64,000 nt of DNA from Gilvimarinus gilvus. Its GTDB lineage: Bacteria; Pseudomonadota; Gammaproteobacteria; Pseudomonadales; Cellvibrionaceae. Position numbers and translations under genes: made by a program. Under the pieces are notes generated by a model, which worked only from the letters and a program-made list of their open reading frames with translations, made no database searches and was not told the origin of the DNA. The stretch covers positions 1 through 64,000 of the forward strand of contig NZ_JAULRU010000569.1 of NCBI RefSeq assembly GCF_030518155.1, read 5' to 3'. Shown here piece after piece: positions 37,215 through 44,712 of this stretch; position 1 is the stretch's first letter; every line of letters starts with the position of its first letter.

Positions 37215-38144
37215 TTAGTCGGGTATTTCATTATCGGCAAGCGCTGGCGCCAGAACCTCTATCGCTTGCCGGATTACGCTAAAGTGCGCGGGCGTTTGAG
37301 TTACCGGCTCGCCATCGGCATGGATCTTCATTGTTTTGCGCCCGGTGGTAATGTCTATACGTTCGGCCTGTGCGTTAAAAACACGCTTGTTGTCATGTTG
37401 TCTACCATCGCGCAACAAGGGCGCCAGGGTTAGTAATTCCCACACAGTTTGTGGGCGTAAACTGTAAAGTGACAACTTACCATCATCAATACGGGTCTTT
37501 TCATCCACGACATTTCCGCCGCCATAGTATCGGCCGTTACCAATTGCCATCTGAATGGATCGCAGGCGATAGTGCACACCATCAACTGACATATTAGCCT
37601 TTAACTGTTTAACACGGGTCAGCGCGGCAAAAAAAGCCTTTAAATAGCTCAATACGCCCCAATACTTTTTAACCTCGTCTGTGAGTTCCTCCGAAACTTT
37701 CACACCAAGACCGAGGTGGGCAACATTAAAAAAGTAATGCTCATTCACCACACCTAAATCAATACACTGACGCTCGCCTGCAATAATCACCTCAAAAGCC
37801 TCATTAAGATCCCCACTCAAGCCAAGTGATCGAGCCAGGTCATTGGCCGTGCCTAGCGGTAAAACGGCCAGCGGCAGGTCGCATTCATACAACACTCCAG
37901 CCATTGAGCTGATAGTACCGTCACCACCACCGACAATCACCAGATCCAATTCGTCCTTGCGATCACGTACCGCTTGACGACTCTCATCGGGGCCTTTTGA
38001 CGCTAACCGTTCGACCGTAATACCAGCTTCCGATAACCGCGCCAAGCCATCATCCAATTGTGCCTCGGCCCCCTGACGCGACTTCGGATTAATCACAAGC
38101 AGGGCTTTACATTTTTTTGTATTTCGCATACGGCTGTTACTCAT
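37215..38144 (-). CDS. Diacylglycerol kinase-like lipid kinase (YegS/DgkB type)
   Basis: The 309-residue soluble protein belongs to the DAGK catalytic family: LLVINPKSRQG at the N-terminus, the nucleotide-binding VIVGGGDGTISSMAG, LPLAVLPLGTANDLARSLGL, and a C-terminal beta domain with IGNGRYYGGGNVV and MKIHADGEPV. Such kinases phosphorylate diacylglycerol, phosphatidylglycerol or sphingoid lipids, and the substrate is not clear here. The start overlaps the end of the DUF1206 gene, implying coupling. Confidence 0.9.
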   Translation of the reverse strand: MSNSRMRNTKKCKALLVINPKSRQGAEAQLDDGLARLSEAGITVERLASKGPDESRQAVRDRKDELDLVIVGGGDGTISSMAGVLYECDLPLAVLPLGTANDLARSLGLSGDLNEAFEVIIAGERQCIDLGVVNEHYFFNVAHLGLGVKVSEELTDEVKKYWGVLSYLKAFFAALTRVKQLKANMSVDGVHYRLRSIQMAIGNGRYYGGGNVVDEKTRIDDGKLSLYSLRPQTVWELLTLAPLLRDGRQHDNKRVFNAQAERIDITTGRKTMKIHADGEPVTQTPAHFSVIRQAIEVLAPALADNEIPD

Positions 38145-38931
38145 CATTATTAATGCGACGGAATATTGCCTCAAACAAACTATAACAGCCAAACGCTATT
38201 AAACCGGCGGCCGCGACGCCTAATAACCAAGCGCCGAACGGGCCATCGCGCAGTGTATTTAAAGCGTCGGCAATCCCTTTAACGTCAGAGCTACGGGCAA
38301 CAACCGCCGAGCGCGCAAGAATTACACCGATCAAGATTAACACCGCACCGCGAGCCAGCAGACCAAAGCGGCATAGCGGCCGCATCCAAAATCGCTGTGA
38401 GCTCGGTAGGCGCATAAACTTCTCGTAGCCAACCTTCCAGCCTTTTACCATATGCGCCACACCCGCTCCTACCATGCCCACGCCAATAACGGCCAGCAAC
38501 CAAAGGCCAGCATCGGAGGAAAGCCAAGTGGGCTGACCACCGCCGCCCCCGGATCCAAACCACGCCAATTTTGCCGCGAATATTGCCAACGTGGTGTGTG
38601 TGGCGGCACTGATAAGCAGACCTACACGCACACCCAAGCCATGCACTGAAGTGCCATGATCGTCAGTATCAAGCAGTGCTTGTGTGCTGCGCCAGATCAC
38701 ATAGCCCGCCAGCCCCACCACTAGTAGCAGTAACAACACTTGACCAAAGGGCTGCTCCGCTATCGCGCGCACAGCCCCTTTACTGTTAGTGGTTTCGCCA
38801 CCGACACCGGTAGCCGTCATAATGGCTAACATGCCGACAATCAAATAAACCAAACCGCGTGCGGCATACCCCATTCGCGCCAAAACACCAATGGCGGTGA
38901 CGTTTGTGCGACTCACTAAAGATTCGCTCAT
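38137..38931 (-). CDS. DUF1206 membrane protein
   Basis: The 264-residue protein has six hydrophobic helices in three two-helix repeats, each beginning with an aromatic/Arg-Gly motif (MGYAARGLVYLIVGMLAI, VRVGLLISAATHTTLAI, CRFGLLARGAVLILIGV). This is the DUF1206 pattern. Function is unknown. It is upstream of and overlaps the lipid kinase, and 51 bp downstream of a PAP2 phosphatase, suggesting a link to lipid or envelope stress. Confidence 0.85.
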   Translation of the reverse strand: MSESLVSRTNVTAIGVLARMGYAARGLVYLIVGMLAIMTATGVGGETTNSKGAVRAIAEQPFGQVLLLLLVVGLAGYVIWRSTQALLDTDDHGTSVHGLGVRVGLLISAATHTTLAIFAAKLAWFGSGGGGGQPTWLSSDAGLWLLAVIGVGMVGAGVAHMVKGWKVGYEKFMRLPSSQRFWMRPLCRFGLLARGAVLILIGVILARSAVVARSSDVKGIADALNTLRDGPFGAWLLGVAAAGLIAFGCYSLFEAIFRRINNDE

Positions 38932-38982
38932 TTAAAATCCTATGCGTTATATCAATGGTAGGTTCATCGTTCGGCTAGGGCG

Positions 38983-39768
38983 CTATTTGCCTTGTCGGTT
39001 AGGCGATGAAAGCGTATTAGGGCCTCTCGACACACTATGGTATGGCACGTGGTCAACGGATTCTGGCTCGACTTGACCGCGTCGCTGCAACCAGCCCGCC
39101 AACAGCCAACACGCCAGCGCCCAACCCGCACCGCCTGTCCAGCCGGCAAGCACATCGGTGGGCCAATGTACCCCAAGGTACAGTCGGCTCATGCCAACTA
39201 ACAGCGTAATAGTTAAGGCCGAGATCAAATAATAGGCCCTCAAACGTCGACGCTTTTCGGCTCTGGCCAGCAACACAGCTAAGGTTAAATAGGTGGCAGC
39301 CGCTACCATCGAATGACCACTGGGAAAACTCGCGGTATACACTTCTGTGCCGTGGGGCACTAAATCCGGCCGGTCACGCTCATAAGCATCTTTAAGCAAA
39401 CTGTTCGCACAAAGTGACCCCAAAGAGGATACCAACACAACCACCGCGAGCCGACGGCGTTGGCACAACACTAAGTACCCCATAACGATCAGCGTTAACA
39501 ACGTCAATATCACATTGCTACCCAAGGCGGTAACATCGCGCCCCACCTCCTCCGCCCAGTCTGGGCCAATAGGGTCTGACACATCGCCTGCGCTACGCAT
39601 CATCAGCAATACACGGCGATCAAACTCGTGAGTGTCACCCTCGGTGACAGCATCGGCGATCTCAGCAAATGCCCAAACAGAGCCTGCCAAGGCAAGCACC
39701 ACACACATAACGGTTAACTCGCGACCGCCTAACCAAATAAAAAATCGACTGAATCCCATTATCCCCAC
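38983..39768 (-). CDS. PAP2 family phosphatase
   Basis: The 261-residue membrane protein has the three PAP2 motifs: KDAYERDRPD (motif 1), FPSGHSMVAAATY (motif 2), and SRLYLGVHWPTDVLAGW (motif 3), set among about six helices. PAP2 enzymes dephosphorylate lipid phosphates such as undecaprenyl pyrophosphate or phosphatidate at the outer face of the inner membrane. It heads a likely four-gene unit with DUF1206, the lipid kinase and a helical protein. A phosphatase and kinase of lipids in one operon suggests phospholipid turnover. Confidence 0.9.
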   Translation of the reverse strand: MGIMGFSRFFIWLGGRELTVMCVVLALAGSVWAFAEIADAVTEGDTHEFDRRVLLMMRSAGDVSDPIGPDWAEEVGRDVTALGSNVILTLLTLIVMGYLVLCQRRRLAVVVLVSSLGSLCANSLLKDAYERDRPDLVPHGTEVYTASFPSGHSMVAAATYLTLAVLLARAEKRRRLRAYYLISALTITLLVGMSRLYLGVHWPTDVLAGWTGGAGWALACWLLAGWLQRRGQVEPESVDHVPYHSVSRGPNTLSSPNRQGK

Positions 39769-40249
39769 AAACCTGTTTATGCCTTTAATGCAAAAGTTAA
39801 CGTGTCAGAGTAGAGATGAATGCAAAAGCAACGCCATCGACGCGAGCGCACAAGTTCAGGCTCTGAACTGATGGTGACCGCAACCACTGTGTAAATTACG
39901 GCACGCTAGAGTAGAATTTGCAAAACTGACAAGCATAAAGTGACGGAGCCAATAATATTGGGGCGTGCCAACTAAGGATGTTCCGTTGTGCCTTAACGAT
40001 TTTTGTACGAGTGTGTGAAGGGAGGTTAAGACAAATGCAATTGCGCCTTTAAAGTCGCCTCTGACCTTAAAATGAACAGCGTCTTTTTAAATCAGCCATT
40101 CTTCCTATCTATTGCATAAAACAGCTTTGACCCAATTAAATATTCACGGTTTAGAACCGTTATTTTTAGTAATGGACGTTGCACTCAACAGCCTGCTAAC
40201 TTCCATGAAGACTCTGTGCGGCTAACCCGCCACGTTGCAAATGACGGCA
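39769..40249. other. Intergenic region left of the cassette array
   Basis: No gene is recognised on either strand. It holds the promoter side of the PAP2 gene and the 3' side of the YafK-like gene. A weak inverted element next to the YafK-like stop (CTAATGCCG with CGGGTTAG, about 40213-40255) could be a decayed attC or a terminator. Confidence 0.4.
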
Positions 40250-40963
40250 TTAGTTTCCAGCACTAAACACATACCTTCCATTTTTCGCATTAACATCCGG
40301 GGGAACCTTATGTTTGGCAAAAAGGTCGTACCCTTCCTTTAAATTCTGCCAGAAAGAGTACCACCTATTAGATTTGTACTTTTCCAATACGCCCCTTTCC
40401 AGGCGAAAAGGAAATGCATGCACTCTAAAAAATGGCTGCCCTGACTCGAACGCACCCTGCGCCATTGCGTATATTTCGTTTATAAATCGGTCGGTCATCG
40501 CATAGCAGCCAATAGACAGACATCTTCCGTGAACCATCAGCGCGCTTCCCGTATAGCCATGCTGGCGTTCATAGTGATTTGGGTAACCCAGGTTGAATGA
40601 CAAATGATATGAACTCCATGGATTTAGGTTTCCAGGTTTAACAAAATAGAAGCCTTCAGGTGCTTGATTATCCCCTTCCTTTGTCTTTGGCCCCAAACTC
40701 CCAGAATAAGCACAAATCTCATAAGTTTTAAACAGTTCGTACGCTTCCCTACGCTTCACCCACAACTCAAGTTCCGAAGATTTTTTAAATATGCGTATGT
40801 AGATGGGGCTACCATATTCAAGACCAACCCGCTTAAGCTGAGCAACTAATTCAGCCTTAACAGTGCGAATTGCCTTTTCCGATCTTGCACTCGTCGGTAT
40901 TTCCGCCGAAATACAGATATTTGCGAGCAGTAGTAGAAGCACAATTTTAATATGTTTATCCAT
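40250..40963 (-). CDS. YafK-like L,D-transpeptidase family protein
   Basis: The 237-residue protein has a signal peptide (first about 20 residues, ending ICISA) and a YkuD-type catalytic domain with the His-Cys motif in MVHGRCLSIGCYAMTDRFI (Cys about 154), preceded by APEGFYFVKP and SFNLGYPN. YafK-type members are linked to peptidoglycan-lipoprotein crosslinks or their removal. It lies just beyond the leftmost candidate attC, on the same strand as the cassettes, so it may be the last cassette or the chromosomal neighbour. AT content is raised compared with the core genes. Confidence 0.85.
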   Translation of the reverse strand: MDKHIKIVLLLLLANICISAEIPTSARSEKAIRTVKAELVAQLKRVGLEYGSPIYIRIFKKSSELELWVKRREAYELFKTYEICAYSGSLGPKTKEGDNQAPEGFYFVKPGNLNPWSSYHLSFNLGYPNHYERQHGYTGSALMVHGRCLSIGCYAMTDRFINEIYAMAQGAFESGQPFFRVHAFPFRLERGVLEKYKSNRWYSFWQNLKEGYDLFAKHKVPPDVNAKNGRYVFSAGN

Positions 40964-41021
40964 GCCTACTCTTTGTATGCTAATGCCCAGTACATGCGAA
41001 ACTGGGTTGGCGTGAGTTTGG

Positions 41022-41099
41022 TTTTTAAAGCAGCGCCAGCGAACTGAAAACAGAAAGTGCGACGGCCACAGTTTTGACCGTGGCGCTGCTTTTTAGGCA
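41022..41099 (-). repeat. Candidate degenerate attC or terminator
   Basis: A 12-bp inverted repeat (AAAGCAGCGCCA 41027-41038, TGGCGCTGCTTT 41081-41092) encloses a second hairpin. On the minus strand TGCCTAAA resembles a 5' core at the stop of the DUF1801-like gene, but no proper 3' core is seen. Confidence 0.45.
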
Positions 41100-41494
41100 C
41101 TTGCGCACTGATACTTTTTTTGCATATCTTTTACCGATGCTTTAACTAACTTGCGCAGTACCGTTAAGTCTATATCTGCCAGCTTATTGATGTATAAACA
41201 GGATTTGCCGACTTTGTGTTTACCTAGATTTTCCAGCATCGTCTCATAACTCGAAAATCCAGGCATTATATAGACTGCCAGATGTTGCTTTCTGGGGGAA
41301 AATCCCGTAACAAAGAAGTCCCCTTCTCGCCCACTCTCGTACTTGTAATGGTACCTACCATAACCAATCATGCTGCCATGTATATATGGCTCATATCCAG
41401 ACTCTTCCTCGATGAGATCGACTAAAGCCTCGGAATCACTCCTCCTGCGCTCATTCTCAAGATTAGATATGAATTCAAGAACCTGCTTTTTCAT
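41093..41494 (-). CDS. DUF1801 (YdhG-like) protein
   Basis: The 133-residue product ends with the DUF1801 pattern: IGYGRYHYKYESGREGDFF, GFSPRKQHLAVYIMPG, LGKHKVGKSCLYINKLADI, and a C-terminal KLVKASVKDM helix. Members have a frataxin-like fold and are common integron passengers; some are linked to iron handling, but no function is established here. The start ATG at 41494 follows GAGGAGG. The segment upstream to the next gene (41495-41632) lacks a recognisable attC, so a boundary has been lost. Confidence 0.8.
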   Translation of the reverse strand: MKKQVLEFISNLENERRRSDSEALVDLIEEESGYEPYIHGSMIGYGRYHYKYESGREGDFFVTGFSPRKQHLAVYIMPGFSSYETMLENLGKHKVGKSCLYINKLADIDLTVLRKLVKASVKDMQKKYQCASA

Positions 41495-41632
41495 CGCCAC
41501 CCTCCTCATTGTTGGTGTTCCCCCCAAGAAGTAGACGCTCTACCCTTCGCCGTACACACGGACACGAGTTTACGAGCGCACCACTACCCTTTTGTCGCGG
41601 TGAATAATGTGCTTTTTAGTGTATGGCCAAGC

Positions 41633-41794
41633 TTACTTCTCAGTCAGAGTCTCCCAGTAAGGCAGCCCATTTTTAGAGCTGCACCGTTGCACAATTTCAG
41701 GATCAGAACCAGGAACGACATTGAGCGTCCCATAGGCGAACTCCTCGTCAGCGAACAGACAAACAATATCGTTAGTGTCCTCAGGCTGATTCAT
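41633..41794 (-). CDS. Small 53-residue cassette protein
   Basis: This short frame encodes an acidic 53-residue protein (MNQPEDTNDIVCLFADEEF...GLPYWETLTEK). Its ATG overlaps the TGA of the preceding 111-residue gene in an ATGA, and AGGCGAAAG lies just upstream. No homologue is recognised. The tight overlap argues that it is translated together with its partner. Confidence 0.55.
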   Translation of the reverse strand: MNQPEDTNDIVCLFADEEFAYGTLNVVPGSDPEIVQRCSSKNGLPYWETLTEK

Positions 41795-42126
41795 CTTTCG
41801 CCTCCAGAATAGACCTCACCTACATTGCTACCGTTATCCACCACTTCAAATCGACCAAACCCGTCAATTATGTACCTTCGGGACATATAGTTCTGAAAAT
41901 GATAAGCCCCGTCCCAGTTTAGAAGAGTTCCCTTTACTAGAACGGTTTCTCTTCCGTCTGAACCCGTAACCGTTACATCCTCGGTAAGCCTCACCACTTT
42001 ATTCTCTTTCTTAGTAGGAAAATCAACCTTTCCCCAGACTGTGTTTTGTTCTGCTACGTAAAACCCTAGCGAGAACGAAGTTGCTGCTATTCCGAGACCA
42101 ATTAGCTTTATTGCGTTTTTCTTCAT
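41791..42126 (-). CDS. Cassette-borne exported or membrane-anchored protein, unknown function
   Basis: The 111-residue product begins with MKKNAIKLIGLGIAATSFSLGF, a signal peptide or anchor. A small beta-rich domain follows (KVVRLTEDVTVTGSDGRETVLVKGTLLNWDG). The ATG lies only a few bases inside the cassette after the 3' core of the 42132 attC, so the longer open frame through the attC is rejected. It overlaps the 53-residue gene by ATGA. Possibly a small periplasmic or surface protein; no family is recognised. Confidence 0.65.
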   Translation of the reverse strand: MKKNAIKLIGLGIAATSFSLGFYVAEQNTVWGKVDFPTKKENKVVRLTEDVTVTGSDGRETVLVKGTLLNWDGAYHFQNYMSRRYIIDGFGRFEVVDNGSNVGEVYSGGER

Positions 42127-42131
42127 GGGAT

Positions 42132-42237
42132 GCCTAACGCAGAGTGGAGCGGCAGTTTGTGGATTGGCGTTTTGTGCCAGTGTCGCAACCAGCACAAAAA
42201 AGCCGCGAAACAAACTGATTGACACGTATTGTTAGGC
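42132..42237 (-). repeat. attC site
   Basis: On the minus strand a 106-bp imperfect palindrome runs from GCCTAAC (42231-42237) to GTTAGGC (42132-42138), with internal arms CAGTTTGT/ACAAACTG and GTGCTGG/CTGGCAC. Both cores match consensus exactly. It is the best example in the array. Confidence 0.9.
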
Positions 42238-42609
42238 TTAGAACATTTCATCATGATTGTATTTTGCCGCCTGTGAAACATATGAAACATGGTCACCAAA
42301 AAGCTCTTTAAGATCCTGACGAAGATCACTAATACATTCATCCCCCACTATGTCGCACACTTGCTCACGTATTCGAGGGTTACTGTTGTGCATATTCGAT
42401 TTTAGTAGCCGGATTCTTTCTTGATTCGATAATTGATAGGCGTTATACGCAAACACCCAGCCAGATACTTTTTCATCGCTAAATTTTGATTCGATACCAG
42501 CCAGCTGATCTTTGCTTAAAAAGAAATCCTTTTTATTAATTGCAAAGGAAAATGCTTCGATTACTTTGCTTTCCTCTTCACTAAATATATTTTCGTGATA
42601 ATCAGCCAT
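42238..42609 (-). CDS. Cassette protein, helical-repeat-like, unknown function
   Basis: The 123-residue protein starts at the ATG at 42609, six bases after the 3' core of its upstream attC; the longer frame reads through that attC. The sequence is all helical, with an acidic N-terminus (FSEEESKVIEAFSFAIN) and a C-terminal SNPRIREQVCDIVGDECISDLRQDLKELF that looks like a HEAT-type repeat. Its stop is immediately before the 5' core of the 42132 attC. No function is proposed. Confidence 0.65.
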   Translation of the reverse strand: MADYHENIFSEEESKVIEAFSFAINKKDFFLSKDQLAGIESKFSDEKVSGWVFAYNAYQLSNQERIRLLKSNMHNSNPRIREQVCDIVGDECISDLRQDLKELFGDHVSYVSQAAKYNHDEMF

Positions 42610-42615
42610 TTGGGA

Positions 42616-42690
42616 GCCTAACGCAGAGGGCAACGACGCGAGCTTGCAAGCATCCGGCACACGAAGTGTGCGAATTGACACGCTTTAATA
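42616..42690 (-). repeat. attC site with degenerate 5' core
   Basis: The 3' core GTTAGGC (42616-42622) is perfect and is preceded by arms related to the 42132 site (CGTGTCAAT and CTCTGCGTTAGGC are shared). The 5' core reads TATTAAA instead of RYYYAAC and contains the stop of the upstream gene. Length about 75 bp. Confidence 0.65.
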
Positions 42691-42993
42691 CACATGCTTT
42701 TTGGCGCCGATTCTATTAACAACATACAACTTTGCCGAGTATCTTTGCGACACGAGGCTAAGTGTGCTTACCAAAGCCAAAAGTTGGGCATAGCCATTCA
42801 GCGGCGCGATAATGAAGCCTGAGACTGCAATTAGCGAAACTGCAAGCAGTACACCTGTTAGTAGGCTTGCTCTCTGACTATGTCCAAGACGAACCCGGCA
42901 CTCACGGCATTGATGAAGCGAAACTTGATTGAAAAGCAATTTTTGCCATATGCCGATAGATACTTTGCAATTAGGCCAGCGGATCATGTTCAT
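42685..42993 (-). CDS. Small cassette membrane protein with partial zinc-ribbon
   Basis: The 102-residue protein has an N-terminal WPNC...CRECR segment like the ribbon of small membrane proteins that normally begin with CPNC, but here the first Cys is Trp. Two hydrophobic helices follow (about 45-64 and 66-85). The ATG at 42993 is chosen as the first start after the upstream core site at 43009; the frame extends further but crosses the attC. Metal binding is doubtful with three Cys. Function unknown. Confidence 0.6.
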   Translation of the reverse strand: MNMIRWPNCKVSIGIWQKLLFNQVSLHQCRECRVRLGHSQRASLLTGVLLAVSLIAVSGFIIAPLNGYAQLLALVSTLSLVSQRYSAKLYVVNRIGAKKHVY

Positions 42994-43008
42994 TCTCGCG
43001 TAGCGCCT

Positions 43009-43048
43009 TGCTAACGGAACGGAGCTCCGCTTAAGCAACTTATTAAAT
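43009..43048 (-). repeat. Truncated or degenerate attC site
   Basis: On the minus strand a 3' core GTTAGCA (43009-43015) is preceded by the palindrome CGGAGCTCCG and a decayed 5' side (ATTTAATAAG). At about 40 bp it is too short for a functional site, so it is read as a remnant. Confidence 0.5.
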
Positions 43049-43061
43049 GATTTACCCTGCA

Positions 43062-43448
43062 CTAATACTGTCCTTTTTTCCAGCGCTTAGCTGTGACTTT
43101 CTCCAACTTTCGTCTATACAGACTTGTAGAAAACTCTGAAGTTTCTCCGCGGTATATTTTGAATATTTCTTCACTTAAAATCGCTCCGATAGCGTGGATT
43201 GCTTCATGGCGATCTAGCCCCTGACGCTTTAACTTTGATAGAGTTTCCGGCAAATGTTCGACTTTTAAGGCTAGTTGATTTTCGACAACGACATGTATGG
43301 CACAGTGAATAGATAACGCCTGATCATCTTCAAAATCAGAGCCATCGGAATGCTCATGGAAGGATCGTACCGAATCAATTCGATCACCCTCTGAGAGCCC
43401 AAGCCATTCCTCAGAATCTGGCGCCACAAGAGGATTATACTGATACAT
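43062..43448 (-). CDS. DUF1841-like cassette protein
   Basis: The 128-residue product has HCAIHVVVENQLAL and RHEAIHAIGAILSEEIFKIYRG, a His-rich helical pattern like DUF1841 proteins (which have HxxxH...EQ and H-A-x-H motifs). The His spacing would suit metal binding, but no activity is established. AGGAG precedes the ATG by six bases. It lies between the sites at 43478 and 43009. Confidence 0.65.
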   Translation of the reverse strand: MYQYNPLVAPDSEEWLGLSEGDRIDSVRSFHEHSDGSDFEDDQALSIHCAIHVVVENQLALKVEHLPETLSKLKRQGLDRHEAIHAIGAILSEEIFKIYRGETSEFSTSLYRRKLEKVTAKRWKKGQY

Positions 43449-43477
43449 GTTTCTCCTAAGCTCCCTGATGGTTGACC

Positions 43478-43529
43478 ACTTAACGTCGCAAGCGCCCCCA
43501 GCCCGAAGGGCGATTTTGCCTTGTTATAA
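43478..43529 (-). repeat. Short attC site
   Basis: A 52-bp site on the minus strand runs from TTATAAC (43523-43529) to GTTAAGT (43478-43484), with the inner palindrome CGCCCTTCGGGC. The stop of the toxin gene lies inside the 5' core. It is near the minimum length for attC. Confidence 0.8.
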
Positions 43530-43814
43530 GTTTTTCTCGTTTTCTTTGTTGTGCCAAACTCGCAAAATATAAACGGTGCCGTCGGTAATTAAATACCGCA
43601 CGGTGTAATCGCCAATATATAAATCTCGGATCCTTTCTGGATCAGGCGCTTTAATTACTGGCAAACCAATTTCGGGAAATTGCTTTAGTCTGGAAGCTCC
43701 CTCTTGAAGGTCAATTGCGACTCTTCGAGCAGCGTAAGAATTTTTGACTTCAACAAACTCGACAACTCGCTGAAGATCTTCAAGCGATTCTGGGGAATAT
43801 TTAACCTCGATCAC
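43524..43814 (-). CDS. ParE/RelE-superfamily toxin
   Basis: The 96-residue protein has the RelE/ParE fold pattern: VKYSPESLEDLQRVVEFVEVKN, ASRLKQFPEIGLPV, RDLYIGDYTVRYLITDGTVYILRVWHNKEN. The C-terminal RVWHNKEN is typical of ParE-type toxins, which act on gyrase, whereas RelE-type members cut mRNA; the target here is not determined. It starts with GTG overlapping the antitoxin stop (GTGA). Toxin-antitoxin cassettes are known to stabilise integron arrays. Confidence 0.88.
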   Translation of the reverse strand: MIEVKYSPESLEDLQRVVEFVEVKNSYAARRVAIDLQEGASRLKQFPEIGLPVIKAPDPERIRDLYIGDYTVRYLITDGTVYILRVWHNKENEKNL

Positions 43815-44074
43815 TTTGGTGGCTCTTTGCGCTCACCAGTGCCCCAGCTGTTTAGCCAGGCATTCACATCCGCTTCAGCAATGGATTTGCCTGACTTAAT
43901 AGACTCCAGAGCCTCAAGTGTGTCTGACCACCTAGAATCCTCGAGAGACTGCCTTGCCAAAAACTCTTTAATTGCTTGATTTATAAGATAGTTTTTACTT
44001 CTATCTAGCTTGCTCGCTAACGATTCAAGTGGCTTATCTATGTCATCGGCTAGCCTGATACTTGTAACACTCAT
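43811..44074 (-). CDS. Ribbon-helix-helix (ParD/CopG-type) antitoxin
   Basis: The 87-residue protein starts with an RHH DNA-binding domain (SVTSIRLADDIDKPLESLASKLDRSKNYLINQAIKEFL) and continues with an acidic tail (SLEDSRWSDTLEALESIKSGKSIAEADVNAWLNSWG) that would wrap the toxin. It should neutralise the ParE-like toxin and repress its own promoter. The AT-rich 44075-44143 stretch upstream probably holds that promoter. Gene order antitoxin-toxin with overlapping ends is standard. Confidence 0.9.
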   Translation of the reverse strand: MSVTSIRLADDIDKPLESLASKLDRSKNYLINQAIKEFLARQSLEDSRWSDTLEALESIKSGKSIAEADVNAWLNSWGTGERKEPPK

Positions 44075-44143
44075 CGAAATACACCTCTGTATTCATATGT
44101 ATTACATCTTAGTACATGTTTACGCTCAGTACTAGATTGATTT

Positions 44144-44255
44144 ATAGCGCCTTTGTCAGTTGCGTTTTGGTTGTAGTGGAGTTTTGGGGTAAAGTGGAAT
44201 AGCCACCCCAAAACGAAGCGTAGACCAAAACGTCAACTGGACAAACTTGTTATGT
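44144..44255 (-). repeat. attC site with degenerate 3' core
   Basis: On the minus strand ACATAAC (44249-44255) is followed by AAGTTTGTC and long imperfect arms (AGTTGACGTTTTGG with CCAAAACGCAACT, and CCCCAAAACTCCAC). The 3' core reads GCTATAA instead of GTTRRRY. Length about 112 bp. The mutated core should make it inefficient. Confidence 0.75.
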
Positions 44256-44268
44256 GATTGGCACATTT

Positions 44269-44559
44269 TCATTCGTAGATTTTTCCACAATACAGAAATA
44301 CAGCCATCTTTTTCCACATATTCGCTTCTGCGAGATCTTGAGATGCGCCAAAATCCGAATCTATAGCCCATGCGTGCGCAGCTTCTAAGAATGACTCGAT
44401 TGCTCCATTCTCCCAACCATTTGCTCCGCTACTGTACGGACTGCTAGGATTAATTTTTCCTTTTTGTACCGAATCTTCACGATCATTTTTGAGTGCCTCT
44501 ACGAAAGCCAAAAATGAATTTTGATCATCTACTATTTCAACCAACTCGTGTAATTCCAT
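44269..44559 (-). CDS. DUF7660-like cassette protein
   Basis: The 96-residue protein (MELHELVEIVDDQNSFLAF...) has DDQNSFLAFVEALKNDRED, GANGWENGAIESFLEAAHAWAID and KMAVFLYCGKIYE, the pattern of the DUF7660 family, often found as single-domain proteins in bacterial accessory regions. The ATG at 44559 is preferred; the open frame extends to 44607 but crosses the attC core. The ribosome site is weak, so MCSQC at 44598 remains possible. Function unknown. Confidence 0.7.
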   Translation of the reverse strand: MELHELVEIVDDQNSFLAFVEALKNDREDSVQKGKINPSSPYSSGANGWENGAIESFLEAAHAWAIDSDFGASQDLAEANMWKKMAVFLYCGKIYE

Positions 44560-44594
44560 AATAATATTTCTATTTTCGTCGCGGCACTGTGAGC

Positions 44595-44712
44595 ACATAA
44601 CGCTCAAATCAAGCGACCGAATTGATGCGTGGATTTTAGTGATATCTTAGCGCGAAGCGCCAGCACTAAAAGCCGCGCAGCGATTTGGGTCGCTTGGATT
44701 TTTTTGTTAGGA
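44595..44712 (-). repeat. attC site
   Basis: A 118-bp imperfect palindrome on the minus strand, from TCCTAAC (44706-44712) to GTTATGT (44595-44601), with arms CCAAGCGACC/GGTCGCTTG and an inner GCGCTTCGCGC. The stop codon of the HEPN-like gene is part of the 5' core. Confidence 0.87.

Noticed and set aside
42616-42681. N-terminal extensions of cassette genes through the attC sites
   Set aside because: The open frames at 42681, 42225, 43062 and 44607 simply read through attC sequence. Starts just inside each cassette fit better.
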